NCBI RefSeq assembly: GCF_001517975.1
Contig: NZ_KQ950184.1
Coordinates: 25,120 to 74,602 of the forward strand
Reading direction: 5' to 3'
Length of the DNA: 49,483 nt
Source: Thermobifida cellulosilytica TB100
GTDB taxonomy: Bacteria; Actinomycetota; Actinomycetes; Streptosporangiales; Streptosporangiaceae
The position numbers and the translations under genes were made by a program. The stretch's first letter is position 1; every line of letters begins with the position of its first letter. The notes under the pieces were generated by a model. That model saw only the letters and a list, made by a program, of their open reading frames with translations, ran no database searches and was not told the origin of the DNA. Shown in pieces: positions 1-8,141 of this stretch.

Positions 1-1107
1 GGCGAAGGCCGCACGGTAGTCGAACCAGTCGATCAGCATCCCCATCACCACGGGGGTGAGGGACGAACTGACCGCCTGGAGCGAGTTCTGCGCCGCCATC
101 GCCCGACCCGCCCAGGCCATGCCCGCGGTCTCGGCCACCGCGGTGAACGTCAGCCCGTTGTGGCTCATGGTCGCCACCGCGGCGACGACCAGCAGCACCA
201 CGGCCGCCCCCGGCAGCGGCGACGCCACGGCGAGCAGCAGCAGCGCCGCCGACCCGCACCCGGCGATGATCCGCACCGGCCCGAGCCGACTGCCCACCCG
301 GTCCGACCAGACCCCCGCGCCCAGCCGCGCCAGCGCACCGGGGACCTGCAACGCCGCCATCAGCGCCCCCGCCGCCGGTGCGCTCCAGGAGTGCTGCTCC
401 ACCAGGTACACCAGCGCGTACGTCACCACGGTGAACTGCGGCACGCCCAGCAGCATGCTCACCCCGTGCACACACCAGATCGTGGCGTACCGGTAGGGGG
501 ACGGGCCCGCCGCGGCCCGCTGCGCCCGCGCGCCGCCCTCAGCCCGGGGGCCGCCGGGCGGCACCGCGAAGAGCACCACCAGCGGGAGCACGGCCACCGC
601 CAGGACACCCGGAAGCAGCATCGCCACGGTGAAGCCGTAGTGGTGGGCGAGCACCGGCAGCAGCGCGGCCGACATCCCCACGCCCAGCGGCTGCGCGGTC
701 TGCCGCAGCCCCATTGCCAGGCCGCGCTCCCGCACCGTGAACCAGCCCATGACGAGACGGCCGCCCGCCGCGTTCACCGGGCCGCCCGCCGCCCCCACCA
801 GGAACAGCAGGACGCCCGCGCCCAGCGGCGTGTCCACCACGGTGAACAGCGCGAGCACCCCCGCGGTCAGCGCCAGGCTCGCCGTCATGGTCACCCGCTC
901 GCCGTAGCGGTCGATGACCACGCCCCAGCCCAGCAGGGTCAGCAGCAGCCCGAGGCTGGGCAGCCCGGCCAGCGTGCCCGCCTGGGTGACGGTGATCCCG
1001 TACGTCTGCCGCAGTTCCGGGATGACGAACGCCACCCCGAACAGCGCCGACAGGCTCGCCGTCTGCGCGACGATCGCCAAACACAGGATCAACCAACGTC
1101 TGCCCAC
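1..1107 (-). CDS. MFS transporter, C-terminus cut by window edge
   Basis: Inner-membrane secondary transporter of the major facilitator superfamily; the substrate is not evident. The 369 codons in the window read through many hydrophobic helices. A cytoplasmic loop like the family A-motif is seen at GWGVVIDRYGERV, between the second and third predicted helices, and a related loop at GVWSDRVGSR appears in the second half. The gene is open at base 1, so the last helices are missing. The GTG start is chosen because a TAGCCT hexamer lies exactly 6 nt upstream, which would give a leaderless mRNA; no Shine-Dalgarno sequence is present. It follows the thioesterase gene on the same strand after 46 bp but probably has its own promoter. 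Confidence 0.88.
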   Translation of the reverse strand, partial: MGRRWLILCLAIVAQTASLSALFGVAFVIPELRQTYGITVTQAGTLAGLPSLGLLLTLLGWGVVIDRYGERVTMTASLALTAGVLALFTVVDTPLGAGVLLFLVGAAGGPVNAAGGRLVMGWFTVRERGLAMGLRQTAQPLGVGMSAALLPVLAHHYGFTVAMLLPGVLAVAVLPLVVLFAVPPGGPRAEGGARAQRAAAGPSPYRYATIWCVHGVSMLLGVPQFTVVTYALVYLVEQHSWSAPAAGALMAALQVPGALARLGAGVWSDRVGSRLGPVRIIAGCGSAALLLLAVASPLPGAAVVLLVVAAVATMSHNGLTFTAVAETAGMAWAGRAMAAQNSLQAVSSSLTPVVMGMLIDWFDYRAAFA

Positions 1108-1113
1108 GCGACG

Positions 1114-1119
1114 AGGCTA
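1114..1119 (-). promoter_or_regulatory. -10 hexamer TAGCCT, leaderless start of the MFS gene
   Basis: TAGCCT on the minus strand, followed by 6 nt and then the GTG start. This spacing puts the transcript start at or next to the start codon. No convincing -35 is visible. Confidence 0.5.
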
Positions 1120-1153
1120 GACAACCCGCTGCCCGCCCCGACGACCGGCCCCG

Positions 1154-1600
1154 TCAGGCGAGGTACTGCTCCAGGTGGGCGCGCTCCGCCGGGGTCAGCC
1201 GACGCGGGCACTGCTCGGCGAGGTCGTAGGCGACCAGAACCGACAGCGCCCGCAGGTAGACCGCCTCGTCGTCGAGGATCTCGTAGCGCAGGGTGAAGCT
1301 GGCGTTCCTGATGCCGGTCACCCAGGTCTCCACCCGGAAGGGCGCGCGGCGCAGGGTCAGCGGGCGCAGGTAGTCGGCCTCGTGCCGGGCCACGACGAGG
1401 TCGCCGAAGATCTTCCGGTCGCCCTCCTCGTCCCAGCGCAGGAAGGAGACGCGGGCGTCCTCCAGGTAGGTCAGCATCCGCACGTTGTTGACGTGGTTCA
1501 GCGGGTCCAGGTCGGCGAAGCGGACCCGTCCGAGGTGGACGTGGCGCCGCCCGGACGCCGTTTCGCTGCCGGTGCCGTGGTTCAGGGCCGTTTCGCCCAC
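1154..1600 (-). CDS. acyl-CoA thioesterase, hotdog 4HBT type
   Basis: Predicted cytoplasmic hotdog-fold thioesterase that would hydrolyse an acyl-CoA or similar thioester; the true substrate is unknown. The protein is 148 aa, normal for the YbgC/4-hydroxybenzoyl-CoA thioesterase group. The N-terminal RFADLDPLNHVNN (residues 27-39) matches the conserved Asp...Asn-His...Asn signature of these enzymes. The central strands (FRVETWVTGI, FTLRYEILDD) fit the hotdog sheet. The GTG start was selected over upstream in-frame codons because GGGGGAG lies 4-5 nt before it and the family motif then begins at the usual distance. The spacing to the prolyl oligopeptidase gene upstream is 86 bp on the same strand, so the two may be co-transcribed. 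Confidence 0.85.
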   Translation of the reverse strand: MGETALNHGTGSETASGRRHVHLGRVRFADLDPLNHVNNVRMLTYLEDARVSFLRWDEEGDRKIFGDLVVARHEADYLRPLTLRRAPFRVETWVTGIRNASFTLRYEILDDEAVYLRALSVLVAYDLAEQCPRRLTPAERAHLEQYLA

Positions 1601-1686
1601 TGCTCTCCCCCCATCGATCGCGTCTTCCCGATTGTGGCAAGCCCGGCCACGGCGCCCGCGGCCGGGCAGCGCACTCGCGCCCCGGG

Positions 1687-3780
1687 TCAGGGGACCCGCA
1701 GCCCGGTGTGGTGGGCGAGGAAGGCCAACTGGTCCGCGCTGAGCTGGACGCTGCGGCTCACCGACCGGGAGCTGTGCCCGACCTCGGCCTCCCTGCGCAG
1801 CAGGACGGGGGCCTGGTCGAGCGGAGCCGACGTGGCGTGCTGCAACGCCGCGCACATCTTGCGGGCGTGCAGCGGGTCCACCCGGGTGTCGTTGTCGAAG
1901 ACCGTGAACAGGACCGCCGGGTAGCGCACCCCCTCGCGCACGTTGTGGTAGGGGGAGTAGGCCAGCAGCCAGTCCAGCGCCTCGGGGTCGTCGGCGCTGC
2001 CGTACTCCACGCTCCACAACTGGCCCAGGCCGAACCGCTCGTAGCGCACCATGTCCAGCAGCGGGGCCGAGCACACCGCCGCGGCGTACAGCTCCGGGCG
2101 CTGGGTGACCACCGCGCCGACCAGCAGGCCGCCGTTGCTGCCGCCCATCACCGCGAGCTGCTCCCGCGTGGTGGTCCCCGACTCGATGAGGTACTCGGCG
2201 GCGGCGTGGCAGTCGTCGAACACGTTCTGCTTGTTGCCGAGCATCCCGGCCCGGTGCCACTCCTCGCCCTCCTCGAGGCCGCCGCGCAGGGAGGCGACCG
2301 CGTAGACGCCGCCCGCCTCCACCCAGGCCAGCGCCGACGCCGAGTAGCCGGGGGTCAGCGAGATCGCGAAACCGCCGTAGCCGTACAGGAGGGTGGGACG
2401 GGGGCCGTCGGCGTCGGGCGGGGAGACCACCAGCATCCGCACCGGGGTGCCGTCCCGGGAGGTGTAGGTGACCTGCTCGGTGCGGACCCGGGGAGAGTCC
2501 ACCGCTCCGGGAGGCCCCTCCCACAGGGACACCTCGCCGGTGCGCGCGTCGTAGCGGTAGACCGCGGTCGGCGAGGTGGTGTCGGTGTAGTTGAACCAGG
2601 CCTCGGCGCCGCCCTCGAAGCGGGTGGTGATACCGCCCACCGATCCCAGCCCGGGCAGTTCGAGGGCGCCGGTCCGCTGCCCCGTCGCCAGGTCGTGCAC
2701 GCTGATCTCGCTGATCGCGTGCCGTTCCCAGAGCGCGAGCAGCACGGGCGTGTCCAGCTCCGCGCCGTCCAGGATCGCGTACCCGCTGAGCACCGCCTCC
2801 GGGTCGCTGTCGATCAGCGTGCGCCAGTGCTGCGGGCCGGGCGAGGCGGGATCGGCCACGCACAGTCGGCCGCGCGGCGAGTTGCGGTCGGTGAACAGGT
2901 ACAGCCGCCCGTCCCTGCCCACGAACGGGAAGGACTCGGCGTCCACCCCGGTCTGGATCTCGGTGAAGCGCGGCGCCTCCGGGGAGGAGGCGGCCAGGTC
3001 CGCGATCCAGGCGTCGTTGCGCGGCGCGGTGCCCGGCGAGGCGGTCAGCGTCAGCCAGCGTCCGTCCCGGCTCACCGACACCCCGAAGTACTCGGTCTTG
3101 TCCCGGCCCTCCCCGAACACCAGCGGGTCGGAGTCGGGGGAGGAGCCCACCCGGTGCAGGTAGACCCGCCGGTGGTACTGCTCCTCCCCGTCCGGCACCT
3201 GCTCGGGCGGCAGGCGGCGCACGTAGTAGAAGGCGTCCTGGCCGGGCAGCCAGGCGATGGGGGAGTAGGAGCAGCGGTCGATCGGCCCGTCCACGGGCTC
3301 CCCGGTGGCGATGTCCATGACCCACAGCCGGGACTGCTCGTCGCCGCTCTCGGACAACTGGTAGGCCAGCAGCCGCCCCTCCGGATCGGGGACCCAGGCG
3401 TCCAGGGTGGTGGTGCCCTCCGGGTTCAGCGCGGTGGGGTCGACGAGCACCCGCTCCGTCTCCGAGCCGTCGCGGACGTACAGCACGGCGTGCTCCTGGT
3501 CGGCGGCGCGCCGCAGGAACAGGCAGCGCCGCCCCCGCCACACCGGGGAGCCCACGTAGCCGGCGCCCAGCAGCGCGCGCAGCCGGTCGCGGAACCGGTC
3601 GGTCGCGGCCCAGGTGCCGCGGACCCGGGCGAACAGGGCGTCCTGCGCTCGGGACCACTCCTTGGTGGCGGCCGAGTCGGCGTCCTCCAGCCAGCGGTAG
3701 GGGTCGGAGACGGTGCGGCCGTGCAGGACCTCGGTCAGTTCCTGGCGCTCCGCAAACGGGTAGGAGGGGAGGTGGGACAT
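1687..3780 (-). CDS. prolyl oligopeptidase (peptidase family S9A)
   Basis: Serine peptidase that cleaves short proline-containing peptides, probably in the cytosol because no signal peptide is visible. The 697 aa length is typical. The N-terminus ([10 protein letters not shown]) is the usual start of the family, followed by a beta-propeller region and a C-terminal alpha/beta-hydrolase domain. The catalytic triad can be placed: Ser548 in GGSNGG, Asp631 in [10 protein letters not shown] and His669 in EVGHSSR. The His loop differs from the classical HGAGK form. The ATG start is supported by homology at the N-terminus and by a TAGAGT hexamer 7 nt upstream, so the mRNA may be leaderless. An in-frame extension up to 4134 exists but has no family similarity. 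Confidence 0.95.
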   Translation of the reverse strand: MSHLPSYPFAERQELTEVLHGRTVSDPYRWLEDADSAATKEWSRAQDALFARVRGTWAATDRFRDRLRALLGAGYVGSPVWRGRRCLFLRRAADQEHAVLYVRDGSETERVLVDPTALNPEGTTTLDAWVPDPEGRLLAYQLSESGDEQSRLWVMDIATGEPVDGPIDRCSYSPIAWLPGQDAFYYVRRLPPEQVPDGEEQYHRRVYLHRVGSSPDSDPLVFGEGRDKTEYFGVSVSRDGRWLTLTASPGTAPRNDAWIADLAASSPEAPRFTEIQTGVDAESFPFVGRDGRLYLFTDRNSPRGRLCVADPASPGPQHWRTLIDSDPEAVLSGYAILDGAELDTPVLLALWERHAISEISVHDLATGQRTGALELPGLGSVGGITTRFEGGAEAWFNYTDTTSPTAVYRYDARTGEVSLWEGPPGAVDSPRVRTEQVTYTSRDGTPVRMLVVSPPDADGPRPTLLYGYGGFAISLTPGYSASALAWVEAGGVYAVASLRGGLEEGEEWHRAGMLGNKQNVFDDCHAAAEYLIESGTTTREQLAVMGGSNGGLLVGAVVTQRPELYAAAVCSAPLLDMVRYERFGLGQLWSVEYGSADDPEALDWLLAYSPYHNVREGVRYPAVLFTVFDNDTRVDPLHARKMCAALQHATSAPLDQAPVLLRREAEVGHSSRSVSRSVQLSADQLAFLAHHTGLRVP

Positions 3781-3787
3781 GTCCAGC

Positions 3788-3793
3788 ACTCTA
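3788..3793 (-). promoter_or_regulatory. -10 hexamer TAGAGT of the prolyl oligopeptidase gene
   Basis: TAGAGT on the minus strand, 7 nt before the ATG. It fits the TAnnnT pattern found before several other genes here. No clear -35. Confidence 0.45.
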
Positions 3794-3953
3794 GCCGCAG
3801 CGTCGCGGCGCCCGGGGGTGTCGCCGTTCCCCCTCCACGCCGGTCCGCGGTTTTCTGCGGCGCGGCGGGGAAATGGGGTGGCGGTGACCAGCCCCGACCA
3901 AGCAAACTGAATGAGGGACAGCACTCGGCGGGAACCACCCACGGGAGGTCCGT

Positions 3954-4076
3954 GTGGCAACGCTAAGCGCGCCGGCCGTCCGGCCGGTGCACAAGGAGGT
4001 CTCCTGGCTGGCCGACAGGCTGGCCGGGGAAGAGACACGGGCGACCGACACGTCGGACGCCGGGAGACGCTCATGA
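3954..4076 (+). CDS. small 40-aa ORF coupled to the HNH endonuclease gene
   Basis: A 41-codon frame begins with GTG about 6 nt after GGGAGG and ends in TGA inside the sequence TCATGAGC, so its stop overlaps the ATG of the HNH gene by 4 nt (ATGA). About 85 % of third codon positions are G or C, like true genes nearby. The peptide is soluble and mixed in charge, with the stretch VHKEVSWLADRLAGEE in the middle that could form a helix. I do not recognise it. It may be a real small protein or a leader ORF that controls translation of the HNH gene. The RBS, start, codon usage and overlap are visible; expression is inferred. Confidence 0.5.
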   Translation: MATLSAPAVRPVHKEVSWLADRLAGEETRATDTSDAGRRS

Positions 4077-4618
4077 GCGCCCTGAGCGGTACGGAGGGCG
4101 GCCCACCAGTCCGCCGCCACGTGCTGCTGCTCAACGCCAGCTACGAACCCCTGACCACGGTGCCGCTGCGGCGCGCGATCCTGCTGGTGCTTCGGGAGAA
4201 GGCCGAGGTCGTGCACAGCGACGCCACCGGCGCCGTGTTCCACTCGACCACCGTGTCGCTGCGGGTGCCGTCGGTCATCCGACTACGCCGCTACATCCGG
4301 GTGCCCTACCGGCGCAGGGTCCCCCTGACCCGGGTGGCGCTCATGCGGCGCGACGGATACCACTGTGCCTACTGCGACAAGCGGGCCGAGACCATCGACC
4401 ACGTGATCCCCCGCAGCCGGGGCGGCCAGCACGTCTGGGAGAACGTGGTGGCCGCCTGCCGGTCGTGCAACCACCGCAAAGCGGACCGACTCCTCGACGA
4501 ACTCGGCTGGAAGCTGAACGTCACCCCCACGGTGCCGCGCGGCATCCACTGGCGCCTGATCGGCGAGACCCACAACGATCCTCTCTGGGCACCTTACATG
4601 GCCCGAGTACGGGTCTGA
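4073..4618 (+). CDS. HNH endonuclease family protein
   Basis: Predicted metal-dependent HNH nuclease-fold protein, 181 aa, of a type conserved as a single gene in actinobacteria; its cellular DNA target is not known to me. The N-terminal half carries the conserved RHVLLLNASYEPLTTVPLRR segment. The C-terminal half holds the zinc-bound HNH module: HCAYC (about residue 97), then DHVIPRSRGG with the catalytic-type His, then AACRSCNHRK with the second Cys pair and final His. All four Cys and the His residues are present. The ATG at the ATGA overlap with the small upstream ORF is preferred; GGGAGA lies just upstream. A start at 3911 would add an unconserved Arg/Gly-rich segment. Confidence 0.88.
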   Translation: MSALSGTEGGPPVRRHVLLLNASYEPLTTVPLRRAILLVLREKAEVVHSDATGAVFHSTTVSLRVPSVIRLRRYIRVPYRRRVPLTRVALMRRDGYHCAYCDKRAETIDHVIPRSRGGQHVWENVVAACRSCNHRKADRLLDELGWKLNVTPTVPRGIHWRLIGETHNDPLWAPYMARVRV

Positions 4619-4622
4619 AACT

Positions 4623-4662
4623 CCGTCCCGGGCCGAGACGGTCTCCGGTCGGCCCGGGACGG
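4623..4662 (+). terminator. hairpin terminator after the HNH gene
   Basis: Perfect 14-bp inverted repeat (4623-4636 with 4649-4662) and a 12-nt loop, starting 5 nt after the stop codon. There is no U tract, as is common in actinobacteria. Confidence 0.7.
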
Positions 4663-4760
4663 CGCCCGCCCGCACCGGGGGGACGGGCGCGGCGCCGCCC
4701 GGCGGGGCGCGGCGCGTCCCGCCCCGTCGCACGGACGGGAGGCGCCGCGCGCCCCGGTCG

Positions 4761-4766
4761 TATCCT
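4761..4766 (+). promoter_or_regulatory. -10 hexamer TATCCT of the FmdB-type gene
   Basis: TATCCT followed by exactly 6 nt (GGTCCC) and the ATG, so the mRNA should be leaderless. Confidence 0.55.
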
Positions 4767-4772
4767 GGTCCC

Positions 4773-4976
4773 ATGCCTCGTTACGAGTTCCGCTGCCGCG
4801 CCTGCGGCGAGACCTTCGAACTGTCCCGGCCCATGGCCGAGGCCAACGAACCGGCCGAGTGCCCGAACGGGCACGACGACACGGTCAAGCTGCTGTCCAC
4901 CATCGGGGTGAGCGGCCTCGCCCAGGCCCCGCGTCCGGCCGGGGGCGGCTGCTGCGGGGGCGGCTGCTGCGCCTGA
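4773..4976 (+). CDS. FmdB family zinc-ribbon protein
   Basis: Small 67-aa zinc ribbon of the FmdB/CxxC_CXXC_SSSS family. The N-terminus MPRYEFRCRACGETFE is diagnostic; the ribbon pairs Cys8/Cys11 with a later Cys in AECPNGH. The family was named for a proposed regulator of formamidase, but its role in most bacteria is unknown. The C-terminal tail is glycine-rich and carries two adjacent Cys pairs (GGGCCGGGCCA), giving extra possible metal or thiol sites. The gene has no Shine-Dalgarno sequence; its -10 lies 6 nt upstream. It is convergent with ilvD and shares a terminator with it. Confidence 0.9.
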   Translation: MPRYEFRCRACGETFELSRPMAEANEPAECPNGHDDTVKLLSTIGVSGLAQAPRPAGGGCCGGGCCA

Positions 4977-4986
4977 CCCGCGTCCG

Positions 4987-5021
4987 GTGCGGGGCGGTCC
5001 CGAGACGGGGCCGCCCCGCAC
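4987..5021. terminator. shared terminator between FmdB-type gene and ilvD
   Basis: Inverted repeat of 15 pairs including one G-U (4987-5001 with 5007-5021) and a 5-nt loop, lying between two convergent stop codons 50 bp apart. It can act on both strands. Confidence 0.75.
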
Positions 5022-5026
5022 GCAGG

Positions 5027-6898
5027 TCAGGGGCGGATCTGCTCGACCTGGCTGATGTCGCGGGCCGCGCCGGTGGAGGCCGAGGTGGCCATCGCCGCGT
5101 AGGCGCGCAGCGCCGCGCTCACCGGACGCTGCCGGTTGCGGGGCCGGAACCCGCCCAGCTCCTTGAGCAGCCGCTCGCGGCGGGTCTTCAGCTCGTCCTC
5201 GGGGACCTCGAGGGTGATCGACCGGTTGGGGATGTCGATGGTGATGATGTCGCCGTCCTCGACCAGGGCGATGTCGCCCCCGGCGGCCGCCTCCGGGGAG
5301 GCGTGCCCGATGGACAGGCCCGAGGTGCCGCCGGAGAACCGGCCGTCGGTGATCAGCGCGCACGCCTTGCCCAGGCCGCGGCCCTTGAGGAAGCTCGTCG
5401 GGTACAGCATCTCCTGCATGCCCGGGCCGCCCTTGGGCCCCTCGTAGCGGATGACCACCACGTCACCGGGCTGGACCGCCTTGTTGAGGATGCCGTCCAC
5501 GGCGTCCTCCTGGCTCTCGAAGACCTTGGCCGGGCCGCTGAAGGTCCACAGCTCCTCCTCGACGCCCGCGGTCTTGACGATCGCGCCGTCGGGGGCGAGG
5601 TTGCCCTTGAGCACGGCCAGACCGCCGTCGGCGGTGTAGGCGTGCTCGACCGAGCGGATGCACCCCGAGACGCGGTCCAGGTCGAGCGAGTCCCACCGGG
5701 TGTCCTGCGAGAACGCCTCGGTGCTGCGCTTGCCGCCGGGCGCCGCGTGGAACAGCTCCACCGCCTCGGGCCGCACGTTCGGCGAGGCGATGTCCCAGGC
5801 GTCCAGGTACTCGCCGACCGTCAGGCCGTGCACCATGGGCAGCGAGGTGTCCAGCAGGCCGGCGCGGGCCAGCTCGCCCATGATCGCGGGGATGCCGCCC
5901 GCCCGGTGCACGTCCTCGATGTGGTACTTCTCGCTGTTCGGGGCGACCTTGCACAGGCACGGCACCCGGCGCGACAGCGCGTCGATCTCGTCCAGGCCGA
6001 AGTCGACGCCCGCCTCGGTGGCCGCGGCCAGCAGGTGCAGGATCGTGTTGGTGGAGCCGCCCATGGCCACGTCCAGCGCCATCGCGTTGCCGAACGCCGC
6101 CGGGGTGGCGATGGACAGCGGCAGCACCGAGTCGTCGTCGTCCTCGTAGTAGCGCCGCGCCGCCTCCACGACGAGCCGCCCCGCGTCCCGGTAGAGCTGC
6201 TTGCGCGCGGTGTGCGTGGCCAGCACGGTCCCGTTGCCGGGCAGCGCCAGGCCGATGGCCTCGGTCAGGCAGTTCATCGAGTTGGCGGTGAACATGCCCG
6301 AGCAGGAGCCGCAGGTGGGGCAGGCCGCCTCTTCCAAGGCGTCCAGCTCGTCCTGCGAGACGCTCTCGTCGGCGGAGGCGATCATCGGGTTGATCAGGTC
6401 GAGCTTGCGCACCGTGGTGGCGGTGCCGTCGACGACGGTGACCTTCCCGGCCTCCATCGGCCCGCCCGAGACGAACACGGTGGGGATGTTCAGCCGCAGC
6501 GCCGCCAGCAGCATGCCGGGGGTGATCTTGTCGCAGTTGGACACGCACACCAGCGCGTCCGCGCAGTGCGCGTTGACCATGTACTCCACGGCGTCGGCGA
6601 TCAGCTCCCGGCTGGGCAGGGAGTACAGCATGCCGCCGTGGCCCATGGCGATGCCGTCGTCGACCGCGATGGTGTTGAACTCGCGCGGCACCCCGCCCGC
6701 CTCGCGCACCGCGTCGGCCACGACGTCGGCGACCTCGCGCAGGTGCACGTGTCCGGGCACGAACTGGGTGAAGCTGTTGGCGACCGCCACGATGGGTTTG
6801 CCGAAGTCCTCACGGGCCACGCCGGTGGCGCGCAGCAGCGCGCGGGCACCGGCCATGTTCCTGCCGTGGGTGACCGTCCGTGAACGAAGCGCGGGCAT
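5027..6898 (-). CDS. ilvD: dihydroxy-acid dehydratase
   Basis: Iron-sulfur dehydratase of valine, leucine and isoleucine synthesis that converts 2,3-dihydroxy-acids to 2-keto acids in the cytosol. At 623 aa it is the usual length. Cluster-ligand and active-site motifs are intact: [31 protein letters not shown] and, near the C-terminus, [20 protein letters not shown]. The ATG start gives the standard [20 protein letters not shown]-terminus and has GGGAG upstream. The longer reading frame up to 7066 is not family sequence. The gene stands alone; the other ilv genes are not in the window. The about 200 bp upstream show no clear T-box or leader peptide rich in branched-chain codons. Confidence 0.97.
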   Translation of the reverse strand: MPALRSRTVTHGRNMAGARALLRATGVAREDFGKPIVAVANSFTQFVPGHVHLREVADVVADAVREAGGVPREFNTIAVDDGIAMGHGGMLYSLPSRELIADAVEYMVNAHCADALVCVSNCDKITPGMLLAALRLNIPTVFVSGGPMEAGKVTVVDGTATTVRKLDLINPMIASADESVSQDELDALEEAACPTCGSCSGMFTANSMNCLTEAIGLALPGNGTVLATHTARKQLYRDAGRLVVEAARRYYEDDDDSVLPLSIATPAAFGNAMALDVAMGGSTNTILHLLAAATEAGVDFGLDEIDALSRRVPCLCKVAPNSEKYHIEDVHRAGGIPAIMGELARAGLLDTSLPMVHGLTVGEYLDAWDIASPNVRPEAVELFHAAPGGKRSTEAFSQDTRWDSLDLDRVSGCIRSVEHAYTADGGLAVLKGNLAPDGAIVKTAGVEEELWTFSGPAKVFESQEDAVDGILNKAVQPGDVVVIRYEGPKGGPGMQEMLYPTSFLKGRGLGKACALITDGRFSGGTSGLSIGHASPEAAAGGDIALVEDGDIITIDIPNRSITLEVPEDELKTRRERLLKELGGFRPRNRQRPVSAALRAYAAMATSASTGAARDISQVEQIRP

Positions 6899-7098
6899 GG
6901 AAGTCTGCTCCCGTCGAGAGAAGAACCGGTACCGGTGGCGGGACGGAGACGGTGGGGTCCTCGCCGACGGTCCGTGCGGCGTGCCCTGTGGGGGGTGCCG
7001 CGCTGAGTCAGAACTGGAGTCGTTCTTCCGATGGTAGTGCCCCCGCCCGACCGTCGGCACCGTCACCGCGGCGGGCGCCGCGCCCCCCGGGAGCAGGA

Positions 7099-7129
7099 CG
7101 GCGGGGCGGCCGCCGGGGCCGCCCCGCCG
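7099..7129 (-). terminator. terminator after the NERD-protein gene
   Basis: Perfect 13-bp inverted repeat (7099-7111 with 7117-7129) and a 5-nt loop, about 25 nt after the stop of the minus-strand gene. It lies between that gene and the ilvD start region. Confidence 0.75.
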
Positions 7130-7153
7130 CGCGGACGACAGGGGAGGGGAGGG

Positions 7154-7972
7154 TCAGTACCGCGGCGGCAGCACCTTCTTGGCCGCCTGGTAGATCTCCT
7201 CGATCTCCTCCTCCGACAGCCGGTCCTTTCCGCTGCGCAGCCACTTGCGGACCTTGGTGCCGACGATGATGTCGACCCCGCGCAGCCGGTGGCTGTCCCA
7301 CGGCATGCTGGGACCGTAGATCGCCAGTGCGGGGCGTACCTTGATCTCGCGGCCCAGCTCCTGGGAGATCAGCCGCTCGGCGTTGCGCGCCTCGGCCAGC
7401 GCCTCGTCGATGCGTTCGTTCTTGGAGAACCGGCCGTGGTAGAGCTGCTCCAGCTTGTTGCGGAGCGGCAGCCGCTTGTCCCAGGACTCGGAGTCGATGG
7501 CGAAGGCGCCGCGCCGCCCCACGATGAAGTGGTCGATCTGGCCGTTGCCGTCCTGGATGCGCCGGGCGTGCAGCACCCGGTAGCCGAAGCGCTGCATGAC
7601 CCGCAACTGCGCCTCGGTGCGCCGCTGGGCGGAGGAGGGCCTGCGCCACTGCGGGACCTCGGACTGGCGCTGGGAGGTGTAGACGACGAAGCCGACGAGC
7701 ACCGCGGCCCCGGCGGTCACGCCCACCCGCCAACTGCCGGTCAGCAGGCCGAGGACCAGCACCGCGACCAGGCAGGCGGCGGCCTTGGGCAGCCAGCGGC
7801 GCACCGAGGCGGGCTGCATCAGCGAACGGTAGGTCCGCACCAGCACGTCCGTCCTGGGTGCTGCGGGTCTGCTGACGGGCCGGGTGAAGGGGGAGGGGCC
7901 GTCCTTCTCCCGCCGGACCTCGTCGTCGGTGGTCGGGGGCTCGTCCGGTCTGGTGCTTGTTGCCGATTCCAC
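7154..7972 (-). CDS. membrane-anchored NERD-domain protein
   Basis: A 272-aa protein with an unstructured polar N-terminus, two predicted membrane helices (about residues 62-80 and 83-99) and a cytoplasmic NERD (nuclease-related) domain. The domain begins at AQRRTEAQLRVMQRFGYRV and contains GQIDHFIVGRRGAFAIDS, which carries the conserved Asp and the IV.RRGAFAIDS strand of the family. The typical second catalytic Lys after the strand is less clear (WDKRLPL). The family is thought to act on DNA, but no function is established for such anchored forms. GTG is used as start; TACCCT lies 8 nt upstream. The gene is divergent from the amidase gene. Confidence 0.82.
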   Translation of the reverse strand: MESATSTRPDEPPTTDDEVRREKDGPSPFTRPVSRPAAPRTDVLVRTYRSLMQPASVRRWLPKAAACLVAVLVLGLLTGSWRVGVTAGAAVLVGFVVYTSQRQSEVPQWRRPSSAQRRTEAQLRVMQRFGYRVLHARRIQDGNGQIDHFIVGRRGAFAIDSESWDKRLPLRNKLEQLYHGRFSKNERIDEALAEARNAERLISQELGREIKVRPALAIYGPSMPWDSHRLRGVDIIVGTKVRKWLRSGKDRLSEEEIEEIYQAAKKVLPPRY

Positions 7973-7980
7973 GCTTCAGA

Positions 7981-7986
7981 AGGGTA
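7981..7986 (-). promoter_or_regulatory. -10 hexamer TACCCT of the NERD-protein gene
   Basis: TACCCT on the minus strand, 8 nt before the GTG start, fits a nearly leaderless transcript. Confidence 0.4.
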
Positions 7987-8129
7987 GTTCTATTCGCAGG
8001 GCGCTCCTAGTCCACGGGAGCTCACACTTTTGTTCCCCTTCCGACGCCTGACCCCGGGTGTCCGCGCCCCGCTGACCGGGAAGAATCACTGTTCACCCGT
8101 TTTCACCGCCCGGGGCCGCCCCCGCCGCC

Positions 8130-8135
8130 TAGCCT
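8130..8135 (+). promoter_or_regulatory. -10 hexamer TAGCCT of the amidase gene
   Basis: TAGCCT, then exactly 6 nt (GGGCCC), then the GTG start. The same geometry is found before the MFS gene at the window edge. Confidence 0.55.
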
Positions 8136-8141
8136 GGGCCC

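Noticed and set aside
6899-7098. Possible attenuator or leader peptide upstream of ilvD
   Set aside because: No short frame rich in Val, Leu or Ile codons and no T-box element were seen on the minus strand.
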